64,000 nt of DNA from an uncultured Aquimarina sp. GTDB taxonomy: Bacteria > Bacteroidota > Bacteroidia > Flavobacteriales > Flavobacteriaceae. Positions within the stretch are counted from its first letter, which is position 1. The number at the start of each line of letters is the position of its first letter. The position numbers were made by a program, and so were the translations under genes. The stretch lies in NCBI GenBank assembly GCA_947500505.1, contig CANMSL010000005.1, forward strand, positions 62,001-126,000, in the 5' to 3' direction. Positions 34,556 through 44,741 of the stretch are shown in pieces. The notes beneath the pieces are model-generated. The model saw nothing but the letters and a program-made list of their open reading frames with translations. It was not told where the DNA came from and did not search any database.

Positions 34556-37473
34556 TTAAAGAAACTGACCTGGTAGCTCTAAGAGATCAGTTAGAAGGAG
34601 AATTGCAATTTGATTCACTTACTAAATCATTATATGCAACGGATGCTTCAGTATATCGCAGAATTCCTATGGCTGTTGCATTTCCGAAGGATACTAATGA
34701 TATAAAGACGATTGTTGATTTTGCTCAGAATACTCGTTGCGGTCTTATACCTAGAACTGCAGGCACATCACTGGCGGGGCAATGTGTGGGAGATGGAATT
34801 GTAGTGGATGTTTCAAAATACTTTAATCAAATCCTTTCGGTTGATCAAGTTAAGAAAACTGTGACAGTACAGCCAGGAGTAATCAGGGATGATCTTAATC
34901 GTTATTTAGCGTCTTATGGATTGTTTTTCGGACCAAATACATCTACCTCGAATCGCTGTATGATTGGCGGTATGGTTGGTAATAATAGCAGTGGTACGAC
35001 CTCCATACAATATGGTGTTACCAGAGACAAAATAGTAGAATTACAGACCATTTTATCGGATGGTACCGAAGCAATCTTCTCTGATATCTCTAAAGACGAT
35101 TTTGAGCTTAAAATGAGTCAAAATACTTTAGAAGGAAAAATATACAAAACCATATATCAGGAACTATCATCAAAAGAAGTACAAAAGCGTATTGTAAAAA
35201 ATTTCCCAAAAGCCGGGATTCACCGACGTAATACAGGATATGCAATTGATGAATTGATTAAATCTGACATTTTTTCTAATGGACTGGATACCTTTAATAT
35301 GTGTAAGTTACTATCCGGTAGTGAAGGGACTTTGGCTTTTACCACTCAGATTACCTTGCAATTGGATGAATTACCTCCAAAAGAATCTCTAATGATTGCT
35401 GCGCACTTTCACTCTATTGAGGATTGTCTAAATGCAGTTGAACCAGTAATGCAACATCGATTGTTTACGTGTGAGATGATGGATAAAACAATTTTGGATT
35501 GTACAAAAAACAATACAGAACAGCTAAAAAACCGTTTTTTCATTAAAGATGATCCTAAGGCAATCCTGATGTTAGAACTGAGAACAAATGATAAGGAAAT
35601 TCTTCTTAAACAGAAGGAGGATCTTTTATCTACTCTCGAAGCTTCAAAATTAGCATATGCAACACCTGTTTTAGTAGGCAACGAAATACATCAAGCCTTA
35701 GAACTTCGAAAAGCAGGATTAGGACTGTTGGGTAATATCGTAGGAGATAAAAAAGCAGTTGCTTGTATTGAAGATACTGCAGTGGCTTTACAAGATCTCG
35801 CAGACTATATCGCCGAGTTTTCAGAACTTATGGAGAGCTATGATCAAAATGCTGTGTATTATGCACATGCTGGAGCCGGAGAATTGCATTTGAGACCTAT
35901 TTTGGATCTCAAAAAGAAAGAAGATGTAGTGCTTTTTAAGAAAATTACGGATGATGTGGCTGCTTTGGTGAAAAAGTATCAAGGATCGATGAGCGGTGAA
36001 CACGGTGATGGAATTGTTCGTGCAGGATATATTCCTTTTATGATAGGAGAAGAGAATTATGAAGTACTTAAAAGAATTAAAGAGGTTTTTGACCCTAAAG
36101 GTATTTTCAATCCGGGTAAGATAGTAGATTCTTATCCGATGGATGAACGACTACGATATGAAATTGATCGCAAAGAGCCTGAAATAGAAACTATATTTGA
36201 TTTTACGGATTCTTTGGGAATCCTTAGAGCTACAGAAAAATGTAATGGAAGTGGTGATTGTAGAAAATCTGTAGAAGCTGGCGGAACCATGTGTCCTAGT
36301 TATAGAGCTACTAAAAACGAAATGGATACTACCAGGGGCAGAGCAAATGCTCTGAGAGAAGTTTTGACTAATAATACCAATCAGAATAAATTTAATCAAA
36401 AGGAACTAAAAGAAGTATTCGATTTATGTCTGAGTTGCAAAGGTTGTTCCAGTGAATGTCCTTCTAATGTGGATGTAGCAACTCTTAAGGCTGAGTTTGA
36501 ATATCAATATCAAACAGAAAATGGTATTTCTTTACGAACTAAACTATTTGCCTACAATAATAAACTAAACAATCTAGGGAGAATAGCACCTGGAATAACA
36601 AATTTCTTTTTTAGTAATAAATTTACTTCCGGAATTTTAAAATCTACTTTGGGCATTGCAAAAGAAAGAGAATTACCTTTGTTAACCAAGCAATCACTTA
36701 AGAAGTGGTGCAGCAAAAATTTGGCTTCTATACAACCCCAAAACCCGGTTAAAACTGTTTATTTTTTTATTGATGAGTTTACCAATCATTTAGATACCAA
36801 TATAGGTGTTGATACCATTGAATTGTTAACTGGTTTAGGTTATACAGTAAAAATCACCGAACATAAGGAAAGTGGAAGAGCATTTATTTCAAAAGGATTA
36901 TTGGAGCAGGCTAAAGTTTTGGCTGATCAAAACGTGTCGATCTTTGGTAATTTGATTTCAGATAGCACACCATTAATAGGTTTAGAACCTTCTGCGATAC
37001 TAACATTTAGAGATGAATATCTGCGATTAGCAGATCAGAAAGAAGAAGCTAAAACACTTTCTAAAAATGTTTTGCTTATCGATGAATTCTTAAAATCTGA
37101 AATTGAACTAGGAAATATTGCGTCTGATCGGTTTACAAATGAGAAAAAGGTAATAAAACTTCACGGACATTGTCATCAGAAAGCCTTATCCACTATTCAA
37201 ACAACGTTTGTATACCTTAATCTTCCTAAAAATTTTGTCGTTACCATTATTCCATCAGGATGTTGCGGTATGGCGGGATCCTTTGGGTATGAAAGTGAAC
37301 ATTACGATATTAGTATGCAAGTTGGTGAACAAACGCTTTTTCCAGCGGTCAGAAAATCTCCTGAAACTACTATAATTGCTGCTGTTGGGACTAGCTGCAG
37401 ACATCAAATCAAAGATGGAACAGAACGTAAGGCATTACATCCCGTTAGTATTTTGAGAAGTGCTTTGTTATAG
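34552..37473 (+). CDS. FAD- and Fe-S-containing dehydrogenase, D-2-hydroxyglutarate dehydrogenase-like (YdiJ type)
   Basis: 973 residues in one chain. FAD-binding domain (about 30-230) with GLIPRTAGTSLAGQCVGDG; FAD-oxidase C domain (about 270-530) with CEMM, HAGAGELHLRP and GSMSGEHGDGIVRAGY; two 4Fe-4S motifs at about 565-650 (CNGSGDC, CLSCKGCSSECP); and C-terminal CCG regions (HGHCHQKAL and PSGCCGMAGSFGYE). This is the plan of YdiJ, which oxidises D-2-hydroxyglutarate. Next to a DUF1338 protein it would finish the path 2-oxoadipate to D-2-hydroxyglutarate to 2-oxoglutarate. Other D-2-hydroxyacids such as D-lactate remain possible. Confidence 0.88.
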   Translation: MIKETDLVALRDQLEGELQFDSLTKSLYATDASVYRRIPMAVAFPKDTNDIKTIVDFAQNTRCGLIPRTAGTSLAGQCVGDGIVVDVSKYFNQILSVDQVKKTVTVQPGVIRDDLNRYLASYGLFFGPNTSTSNRCMIGGMVGNNSSGTTSIQYGVTRDKIVELQTILSDGTEAIFSDISKDDFELKMSQNTLEGKIYKTIYQELSSKEVQKRIVKNFPKAGIHRRNTGYAIDELIKSDIFSNGLDTFNMCKLLSGSEGTLAFTTQITLQLDELPPKESLMIAAHFHSIEDCLNAVEPVMQHRLFTCEMMDKTILDCTKNNTEQLKNRFFIKDDPKAILMLELRTNDKEILLKQKEDLLSTLEASKLAYATPVLVGNEIHQALELRKAGLGLLGNIVGDKKAVACIEDTAVALQDLADYIAEFSELMESYDQNAVYYAHAGAGELHLRPILDLKKKEDVVLFKKITDDVAALVKKYQGSMSGEHGDGIVRAGYIPFMIGEENYEVLKRIKEVFDPKGIFNPGKIVDSYPMDERLRYEIDRKEPEIETIFDFTDSLGILRATEKCNGSGDCRKSVEAGGTMCPSYRATKNEMDTTRGRANALREVLTNNTNQNKFNQKELKEVFDLCLSCKGCSSECPSNVDVATLKAEFEYQYQTENGISLRTKLFAYNNKLNNLGRIAPGITNFFFSNKFTSGILKSTLGIAKERELPLLTKQSLKKWCSKNLASIQPQNPVKTVYFFIDEFTNHLDTNIGVDTIELLTGLGYTVKITEHKESGRAFISKGLLEQAKVLADQNVSIFGNLISDSTPLIGLEPSAILTFRDEYLRLADQKEEAKTLSKNVLLIDEFLKSEIELGNIASDRFTNEKKVIKLHGHCHQKALSTIQTTFVYLNLPKNFVVTIIPSGCCGMAGSFGYESEHYDISMQVGEQTLFPAVRKSPETTIIAAVGTSCRHQIKDGTERKALHPVSILRSALL

Positions 37474-37564
37474 GATTTAATGTTGTAAAAAGTTTATAAT
37501 CAGTACATTTTAAAATTGTGAATATCTAATGACAAAATTCGTGCTTTGAACTTTTTTTAAGATT

Positions 37565-37572
37565 TATATTTG
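37565..37572 (+). promoter_or_regulatory. Promoter of the DUF4494 gene
   Basis: TATATTTG matches TAnnTTTG and lies 22 bases before the ATG. TTTG at 37545-37548 is a -33 candidate with a rather short spacing of 16 bases. Confidence 0.55.
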
Positions 37573-37594
37573 GCATCCTAAATAAAAGAAATAT

Positions 37595-38143
37595 ATGAGC
37601 GCTACTTGGTACGAATGTAAAGTAAAGTATAGAAAAATAAATGACTCTGGAGTACAGAAAGTTACTACAGAACCTTATCTGGTGGATGCTGTATCTTATA
37701 CAGAAGCAGAAACCAGAATTAATGAGGAAATGGCTGCCTATATTAGTGAAGAATTTAAGATAACCAATATAAAGGTGGCTAATTTTGCAGAGATACATCC
37801 TTTTGAAAATTCTGATCGTTGGTTTAAATCAAAAGTATCTTTAATCGCTTATGATGAGGAAAGTGGCAAAGAGAGAAAAACAAATATGTATTTGTTGGTA
37901 CAAGCAAATGACGTAAAAGAGGCTTTTGATAATACCAATAGTATGATGAACGGTACTACCGGGGATTATACTATTCCGGCAATTACTGAATCTCCGATTA
38001 TGGATGTTTTTCCTTATTTTACAGGAGAGGAAGAACAAGTAGAAAAATTCAAGGCAGTACGCGATTCTATTCAGGTCGTAGAAGAGGTGGAAATTGATGA
38101 AAGCGTTCCTGCTGCACCCGGTTTCATAGGAGAAGAAGAGTAA
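37595..38143 (+). CDS. DUF4494 family protein
   Basis: 182 residues, soluble and acidic. SATWYECKVKYRKINDSGVQKV at the start and later YLVDAVSYTEAETRINEEM and MDVFPYF are typical of DUF4494, a family restricted to Bacteroidota as far as I know. The two halves look related (WYECKVKYRK and WFKSKVSLIAYDEESGKERK), which suggests an internal duplication of a small domain. The function is unknown. Confidence 0.85.
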   Translation: MSATWYECKVKYRKINDSGVQKVTTEPYLVDAVSYTEAETRINEEMAAYISEEFKITNIKVANFAEIHPFENSDRWFKSKVSLIAYDEESGKERKTNMYLLVQANDVKEAFDNTNSMMNGTTGDYTIPAITESPIMDVFPYFTGEEEQVEKFKAVRDSIQVVEEVEIDESVPAAPGFIGEEE

Positions 38144-38199
38144 GTCCATAACTTCTTCTGCAATTATCTAGAAGCTTAATTATAGGCTGATGTCAGTTT

Positions 38200-38245
38200 A
38201 AAAAGTTTTTGTACTTATATGATTCGTATGATGCAAGAACTTTTT
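38200..38245 (+). terminator. Hairpin after the DUF4494 gene
   Basis: AAAAAGTTTTTG pairs with CAAGAACTTTTT (11 of 12) around a 22-base loop, and the right arm ends in T. Probable terminator, about 57 bases after the stop. The remaining 130 bases up to the next gene hold nothing recognisable. Confidence 0.6.
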
Positions 38246-38376
38246 CTGTTTTAAAAGTACTACAAGATTCTGAATATTTTTAAGTGATTTTTTGGTAACG
38301 TATCCTTCAATTAATCGTCATACAGATAGTAGTTGTTTAAAAATAAACCTAATATCAATTAAAAATCATACATCAT

Positions 38377-40038
38377 ATGAAATCATCACAAGGAATTAAA
38401 ACTCTATTAGTATTCGTTTGTTTCATAACAAGTATAGCTATTCGGGCTCAAAGCTTAGAAAAAGAAATTGATAACGTTATTTCTTCAATTTACAGTTCAG
38501 AAGAACCTGGAATCTCCATATTAGTGGCAAAAGATGGCAAACCTATTTATCGAAAGGCTTTCGGTAAAGCAAATTTAGAATTAGATGTTCCAATGACAAC
38601 TCAGAATGTATTCGAGATTGGCTCTATTACCAAACAATTTACAGCAGTTGCTATATTAATGCTTCAGGAACAGGGAAAACTTAGTACTGAGGATGAAATT
38701 ACCAAGTACATCCCAGATTATCCGGTTAACGATAAAAAAATAACAATTCATCATTTATTGAACCATACATCCGGAATTAAAAGCTACACAGGAATGGATA
38801 GTTTTAGGAAATTAGCCAGAACAGATATGACACCAAAAGAGTTAATAGATGTTTTTAAAAACGAGCCAATGGATTTTGATCCAGGAGAAGAGTTCAGGTA
38901 TAATAACTCGGGCTATATATTACTGGGTTATATCATCGAAGTAATTACAGGAGATACTTACGAAAATTTTATTGAAAACAATATCTTTAAAACGATTGGT
39001 ATGAATTCATCCTACTACGGAAGTAATGCTGAGCTGATAAAAAATAGAGCATCCGGATATAAGCTAGAAGGGGATAAGTTTCTGAATGCGGACTATCTTA
39101 GTATGACATTACCATATGCAGCGGGTTCATTGATGTCTACCGTAGATGACCTTCTGAAATGGCAAAATGCTGTTAGTGCGAATGCTTTTATTAAAAGAGA
39201 AAGTTTAGAAAAGGCTATTAACGGATCTACCTTAAACAACGGTAAAAAGATCAATTATGGCTATGGATGGGGTAAAACTATGATTCAAGGTGCTACTGGA
39301 TATTCACACGGCGGTGGTATTTTTGGCTATACCACTAACGGAATTTTTCTTGAAGATGAAAATTTGTATGTAATCGGACTTACTAATTGCAATTGTAAAA
39401 ATGTGAGTGAAACTACTATGAAAGTGGCTGCTTTGGCAATCGGAAAGCCGATTCCTGATAAGAAAGATGCTATTACCTTATCTGTTGAAGAAGCTAAGAA
39501 ATGGGTTGGTGCCTATCAATTTGAAGGAGAGGTAATTCGACATATTATGCTAAAGGATGGTAAATTATTTAGTATTCGAGAAGGAGAAAATTCCAGGGAG
39601 TTCCAGATATATTCTATGAACGATGGTTCGTTTATCTTTGATGATGGTACAATATCTTACAATTTCTCCTTAACAGATGATGGTAGACGTCAAACTATAT
39701 TTAAAAACTCGGAAGGTAGTTTTATTGGCACTGGGATAGATAAAGCACCGCCTGCAGAAAAAAAATCTATTACGGTTGCTTCGGACATTTTACAGAAATA
39801 TGTTGGAAAGTATGAATTACAACCTAATTTTATAATAGACATTACCGTAGAGGGAAATTCAATATATGCAATGGCTACAGGACAGCCAAAATTCGAGATT
39901 TTTGCAGAAAGTGAAACGCTTTTCTTTTTAAAAGTAGTTCCGGCAGAGATTAGCTTCAATAAAAATGATCAAGGCAAAATCGATAGCTTAACCTTAAATC
40001 AGGGAGGAAGACAAATGCCTGCTAAAAAAATCGAATAA
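38377..40038 (+). CDS. Secreted serine hydrolase, class C beta-lactamase-like
   Basis: 553 residues. Signal peptide to about residue 25 (AIRAQSLE). The penicillin-binding fold carries SITK (Ser83, Lys86) in FEIGSITKQFTA, the YNN motif in FRYNNSGYILLGY and the HGGG box in YSHGGGIFGY, so all three motifs are present. The last 180 residues form two lipocalin-like beta domains (KWVGAYQFEGEVIRH and KYVGKYELQPNFIID). Typical substrates are D-amino-acid peptides or esters. It is not a proven beta-lactamase. Confidence 0.9.
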   Translation: MKSSQGIKTLLVFVCFITSIAIRAQSLEKEIDNVISSIYSSEEPGISILVAKDGKPIYRKAFGKANLELDVPMTTQNVFEIGSITKQFTAVAILMLQEQGKLSTEDEITKYIPDYPVNDKKITIHHLLNHTSGIKSYTGMDSFRKLARTDMTPKELIDVFKNEPMDFDPGEEFRYNNSGYILLGYIIEVITGDTYENFIENNIFKTIGMNSSYYGSNAELIKNRASGYKLEGDKFLNADYLSMTLPYAAGSLMSTVDDLLKWQNAVSANAFIKRESLEKAINGSTLNNGKKINYGYGWGKTMIQGATGYSHGGGIFGYTTNGIFLEDENLYVIGLTNCNCKNVSETTMKVAALAIGKPIPDKKDAITLSVEEAKKWVGAYQFEGEVIRHIMLKDGKLFSIREGENSREFQIYSMNDGSFIFDDGTISYNFSLTDDGRRQTIFKNSEGSFIGTGIDKAPPAEKKSITVASDILQKYVGKYELQPNFIIDITVEGNSIYAMATGQPKFEIFAESETLFFLKVVPAEISFNKNDQGKIDSLTLNQGGRQMPAKKIE

Positions 40039-40281
40039 TAAGAAATCACCAAGAATTTACTAATGAATAAGAAAATTTTACGGTCTGTTAAGATCGTTAG
40101 ATTACTGAGACTCTTCGATTGTGAATAATAGTACAGCACCATAGATAAAAGTCTTTATGGGCTTAAATATAAGTTGTAGCAATTTTAGTATATCGATTTT
40201 TTTGGCTATTAAGTAATTTAGAGATCAAGTATGAGAAAATAGAATTATTCTTTAGAGAATTACGTTAGTATCATTATATGT

Positions 40282-40959
40282 ATGGAAAATAAACGAAAGG
40301 ATGTTAAAAAATCAAAGAAACCGTGGCCCACTAAAAATGCGATGAAACAGATTTATGAACAGAAACTTTGGGGTAGTAACGATACTGCTTTTTATTCTGG
40401 TGAAGGATCGCATCGTATAGATATTATAGATCCTTATATTGAAGTATTGACATCATTCTTAAATTCTCATCAAGAACCACTTACGATATGTGATTTAGGT
40501 TGCGGAGATTTTAATGTGGGAAAAGAATTGCCAAAATATACTAAAAAGTATATAGCTGTCGATATTGTACCTGATTTAATAGCATACAACGAAGAAAAGT
40601 TTAAAGAAGAAAATTTAGAATTTCATTGCTTAGATATTGCAAAGGATGATGTACCGGTTGGGAATTGTGCAATTTTGAGACAAGTATTACAGCATCTATC
40701 CAATTCAGAAATAAAAAGAATAGTAAACAAGCTATATGCTTTTAATTATGTCATTGTAACAGAACATGTACCTATAGGGAATTTTGTACCCAATAAGAAT
40801 ATTGTTTCAGGACAAGGAATCAGACTAAAAAAGCAGAGTGGCGTCAACTTATTGGCACCACCATTTAATTTTAAAGTAAAAAAAGAGAAGCAATTAACGT
40901 CATTTAGCGACTCCAATCATAAAGGAGTTATAAGAACTATCTTATATGAGGTTTTTTAG
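40282..40959 (+). CDS. Class I SAM-dependent methyltransferase
   Basis: 225 residues. A lysine-rich N terminus (MENKRKDVKKSKKPW) precedes the Rossmann fold with motif I ICDLGCGDFNVGK and motif II YIAVDIVPDLIAYN, then CLDIAKDDVP and CAILRQVLQHL. I cannot assign the substrate. The gene stands alone, convergent with the nitronate monooxygenase-like gene. The 243 bases before it show no feature. Confidence 0.82.
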   Translation: MENKRKDVKKSKKPWPTKNAMKQIYEQKLWGSNDTAFYSGEGSHRIDIIDPYIEVLTSFLNSHQEPLTICDLGCGDFNVGKELPKYTKKYIAVDIVPDLIAYNEEKFKEENLEFHCLDIAKDDVPVGNCAILRQVLQHLSNSEIKRIVNKLYAFNYVIVTEHVPIGNFVPNKNIVSGQGIRLKKQSGVNLLAPPFNFKVKKEKQLTSFSDSNHKGVIRTILYEVF

Positions 40960-40981
40960 ACAATTAAACACATCATTGAAA

Positions 40982-41953
40982 TTAAATTAAACCACTCAAT
41001 CTTTTTCTAATTAGCTGTTTTGCATCTTCCATAATACGGTCAATCAATTCTTTACATGTTGGAATATCATTAATTAATCCAACTACCATTCCACAGGACC
41101 ATGCTCCAACCTCCATATCGCCTTCCATCATAATTTTTGGATAGACGCCTGCCACTTCTTCAATGATATCCTCAAAACGAATATCCTTTCCGAGTTTTTC
41201 TTCTTTTGCCAATAAACGCTGTACTGCAGTATTATTCATAACACGTTCTGTATTTCTTAAAGGTCGCATTACCAAACGAGTGTCTAATTCGGTAGCATCC
41301 AGAATGGCTTGTTTTACATTATCGTGTATAGGAGCTTCTTTTGTTGCCATAAATCGAGTTCCCATATTGATGCCCTCCGCGCCCATTGCCAATGAAGCTA
41401 CCAGAGAGCGTGCATCCGCCATTCCGCCGGAAGCCAAGAACGGAATTTCTAGTTCTTCCTGAGCACGAGGTAGTAATATCATATTCGGGATATCATCTTC
41501 ACCGGGATGTCCCCCACATTCAAATCCATCTACTGAAACTGCATCACAACCAATAGATTGTGCCTTTAGAGCGTGTCGTACTGAGGTGCATTTATGAATT
41601 ACCTTAATTCCTGCATCTTTCAAATAAGGAAGAACAGCCTGAGGATTGCGTCCTGCAGTCTCAACAACTTTTACTTCACCTTCAATAATAGCTTTGACAT
41701 AACCAGGATAATCCGGAGCATTCACAGTGGGCAAAAAAGTAAGATTTACTGCAAAAGGCTTATCGGTTAAGTCTTTGCATTTAGCAATCTCATTCGCTAA
41801 ATCTGCCGGGGTTTTTTGTGTTAAGCCCGTGATTGTTCCAATACCACCTGCATTAGAAACTGCGGCAGCCAATTCAGCAAAGCCAACATAATGCATTCCC
41901 CCTTGCATAATAGGATGTTCAATACCAAAAAGTTCAGTTATCTTAGTTTTCAT
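40982..41953 (-). CDS. Nitronate monooxygenase / 2-nitropropane dioxygenase-like flavoprotein
   Basis: 323 residues, FMN-binding TIM barrel. Motifs are HPIMQGGMHYVG at the start, NAGGIGTIT, SVDGFECGGHPGED, LASGGMADARSLVASLAMGAEGINMGT (phosphate binding). The same family includes enoyl-ACP reductase FabK, and GMHYVGFAEL resembles that group, so a role in fatty-acid or nitronate chemistry cannot be separated by sequence alone. Confidence 0.85.
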   Translation of the reverse strand: MKTKITELFGIEHPIMQGGMHYVGFAELAAAVSNAGGIGTITGLTQKTPADLANEIAKCKDLTDKPFAVNLTFLPTVNAPDYPGYVKAIIEGEVKVVETAGRNPQAVLPYLKDAGIKVIHKCTSVRHALKAQSIGCDAVSVDGFECGGHPGEDDIPNMILLPRAQEELEIPFLASGGMADARSLVASLAMGAEGINMGTRFMATKEAPIHDNVKQAILDATELDTRLVMRPLRNTERVMNNTAVQRLLAKEEKLGKDIRFEDIIEEVAGVYPKIMMEGDMEVGAWSCGMVVGLINDIPTCKELIDRIMEDAKQLIRKRLSGLI

Positions 41954-42107
41954 TGTATATTTTTAGCGTTAGATTTTATTTAAAGTTTATTAGTCAGAAA
42001 GATCTGTTTGTTCAGTTCTGATTATTTGGTATTAAAGAAACGTATAATTATTTATTCAAAAAAATAACGTACACCTTTCCAATACATAAATGCAATGATC
42101 AGATGTT

Positions 42108-44414
42108 TTACAAGATGTTACCTTTCAGAATCTTGTATACCAGTTCTTTTGACATTGGTTTTCCTAAAGCCTTATTTCTAACAGTTTCAAAAGGAAACCT
42201 AAAATCACAACCTTCTTTATAATTACTACATCCGTAGGCAGATTTTCCTTTAATAATATATCCCTTATTACAACTAGGACAAGGCATTTTATCCGTATTA
42301 GAATTATTATTGGCAGCTGGTTTTTCTTTGTGTTTTTTTTCTTCAAAAACTATCGAAAAGTCATCTTCAAAACGTAGCAAACCTTCCATAATTCCGGTTT
42401 CTGAGGTAAAACCTTTTAGATTTACTGTACATCCTTTTTTGAGCAAACGTATATATTGTTTTTCCGATATTTTTTTACTCAGATAAAGAAAAGGTAATTT
42501 AAAATCACATCCTTCCCTATATGCACTGCAACCGTAAGCAGATTTTCCTTTAAGAATAGTTCCTTTCTGGCATTTAGGACATCGCTCAGAGGTAATTTCC
42601 TTAGTTCGTTTGACTTCTTTTTTAGTTTTTTTTGTTGTGATATAAGATATATTAGCATGTACTTTTTCCATTCTTACCTCATACACTAATTGCTCCACCA
42701 TATATTTCATATTTTTGATAAAGGTAGCTGCATTAAAAGCACCTTTTTCAATCTCTTTAAGCTGTTTTTCCCACCTTCCTGTCAATTCAGCAGAAATTAA
42801 AAGTTTGTTTCGGATTGTATCGATCAGCTGAATGCCGGTATTAGTAGGTAGGATTTGCTTTTTATTCCGCTCTATATATTTTCGTTTAAACAGTGTTTCT
42901 ATAATATTGGCACGAGTAGAAGGTCTTCCGATTCCGTTTTCTTTCATAAGCTCACGCATTTCTTCATCATCCACTTGCTTTCCGGCAGTTTCCATAGCTC
43001 TTAGCAAGGTCGCTTCCGTAAATTGTTTTGGTGGTTTTGTCTCTTTCTCTAGAAAAGAAGGTTCGTGAGGCCCTTTTTCTCCTTTTACAAAATCAGGGAG
43101 TATTCCGGTTTCCTTTTTATTATTGGTTTCAGGGTTTTCAAAAACAACTCGCCACCCTTTTGCTTTAATGACTTTACCTGTAGTTTTAAATGAAACATCA
43201 GCTGCTTTGCCCATCACTGTGGTATTCGCTACCTCACAATCACTATAAAATACCGCAATAAAGCGTTTTGTGATAATGTCATAGACTTGTTGCTGATTGT
43301 ACTGCAGGTTTATTTGCTCGCCTGTAGGAATAATAGCGTGGTGATCTGTTACTTTTTTATCATTAAAAACTTTAGCAGATTTCTTAATTTTTTTGCCTAA
43401 TAATGGTTTTGTTAACGAAGAGTAATTCGTTAGTTTCTCTAAAATACCCGGTACTTTTGGGTATATATCATTCGGAAGAAAAGTGGTGTCTACTCTAGGA
43501 TAGGTTACTACTTTCTGTTCATACAACTTCTGAACAATCTTTAAGGTTTCATCTGCAGAAAATCCAAACTTCGTATTACAGTATACCTGCAATCCGGTAA
43601 GATCAAATAATTTAGGAGCATATTCTTTACCATTCTTTTTAGCGATAGATATAATCTCAAAGTCACTTTCTCTTACTTTATTAGCCAGTAATTCTCCATC
43701 ATCTTTTTTTAAGAAACGTCCTTCTTCATAGCTAAACAATGTGTCTCGATACATTGTTTGTAATTCCCAATAAGGTTGTGGAGAGAAATTTTGGATTTCT
43801 TTATATCGATGAACTACCATAGCAAGCGTAGGTGTCTGCACCCTTCCTATGGATAATACTTGCTTATAACCTCCGTGTTTCACGGTATATAATCTGGTAG
43901 CATTCATACCTAATAACCAATCACCGATTGCTCTGGAAAAACCTGCATAATAGAGGTTATTATAGTTTTCGGAAGGCTTCAGGTTATCAAAACCTTCTTT
44001 AATAGCTTCTGTTGTTAAGGAAGAAATCCATAACCTTTGTATTTCACCTGTATAACCGGCTTGGTCAATAACCCATCGTTGTATCAATTCTCCTTCTTGT
44101 CCAGCATCCCCACAATTGATAATCAAACTGGCTTTGTCAAAAAGTGATTTTACGATATTGAATTGTTTTTGGATCCCTTGATTATCAACAACTTTTGTTT
44201 TAAACTTTTCTGGGAGTATAGGTAGATTATTTAGATCCCAGCTTTTCCAGTGTGGTTTATAATCATTGGGTTCGTATAACGTACATAAATGACCAAAGGT
44301 GTAGGTAACAGCATATCCATTTCCTTCATAATAACCATCACGTTTTATTTTTGCTCCCAGAACAGCGGCAATTTCTCGTGCAACACTTGGTTTTTCGGCT
44401 ATACAGACTTTCAT
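42108..44414 (-). CDS. topB: DNA topoisomerase III with two C-terminal zinc-ribbon repeats
   Basis: 768 residues, type IA topoisomerase. Toprim domain with CIAEKPSVAREIAAVLG and the acidic INCGDAGQEGELIQRW; catalytic Tyr in VVTYPRVDTTFLP; helix region GIGRPSTRANIIETL. The C-terminal tail holds two copies of a zinc ribbon, CPKCQKGTILKGKSAYGCSA and CPSCNKGYIIKGKSAYGCSN, each followed by a DFK/RFPF end. It relaxes or decatenates single-stranded DNA. It differs from housekeeping TopA by its size and tail. Confidence 0.94.
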   Translation of the reverse strand: MKVCIAEKPSVAREIAAVLGAKIKRDGYYEGNGYAVTYTFGHLCTLYEPNDYKPHWKSWDLNNLPILPEKFKTKVVDNQGIQKQFNIVKSLFDKASLIINCGDAGQEGELIQRWVIDQAGYTGEIQRLWISSLTTEAIKEGFDNLKPSENYNNLYYAGFSRAIGDWLLGMNATRLYTVKHGGYKQVLSIGRVQTPTLAMVVHRYKEIQNFSPQPYWELQTMYRDTLFSYEEGRFLKKDDGELLANKVRESDFEIISIAKKNGKEYAPKLFDLTGLQVYCNTKFGFSADETLKIVQKLYEQKVVTYPRVDTTFLPNDIYPKVPGILEKLTNYSSLTKPLLGKKIKKSAKVFNDKKVTDHHAIIPTGEQINLQYNQQQVYDIITKRFIAVFYSDCEVANTTVMGKAADVSFKTTGKVIKAKGWRVVFENPETNNKKETGILPDFVKGEKGPHEPSFLEKETKPPKQFTEATLLRAMETAGKQVDDEEMRELMKENGIGRPSTRANIIETLFKRKYIERNKKQILPTNTGIQLIDTIRNKLLISAELTGRWEKQLKEIEKGAFNAATFIKNMKYMVEQLVYEVRMEKVHANISYITTKKTKKEVKRTKEITSERCPKCQKGTILKGKSAYGCSAYREGCDFKLPFLYLSKKISEKQYIRLLKKGCTVNLKGFTSETGIMEGLLRFEDDFSIVFEEKKHKEKPAANNNSNTDKMPCPSCNKGYIIKGKSAYGCSNYKEGCDFRFPFETVRNKALGKPMSKELVYKILKGNIL

Positions 44415-44741
44415 CAGTACTTGTTCTTGTTTATGATCGAAAAGTAAGGATTTTTACTAAACAAACGCAAAAATCAAGAAGAAGCCGATATGTTTTTATG
44501 ATAAAATTTCATCAGAATATGAATTTTAATGTTTTCGACATGATCATCAAAGGACTTCGGTGATTTGTAATATGATCATAATAGACTTTTGTCTAAATTA
44601 TGCTTAAATCAGCAATGTGTAAAAAAAGAGTTTGAAATCTGAAAGAGTTGCAATTTTCTCTACATAAACATAGGTTTTTCTATCAAATTACTAATGGGTA
44701 TTTAAAGATTAACAAGTACATTTGTTAAAAATTGTTTATTA
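44415..44741. other. Divergent spacer topB / aroC
   Basis: 327 bases, AT-rich. Apart from the aroC -7 element (44717-44724) no hairpin, repeat phase or small gene was found. The topB promoter should lie in the left part. Confidence 0.5.
44717..44724 (+). promoter_or_regulatory. aroC promoter, -7 element
   Basis: TACATTTG is a full match to TAnnTTTG, 17 bases before the aroC ATG. The leader would be about 12 nt. A -33 TTTG is not clear. Confidence 0.6.
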
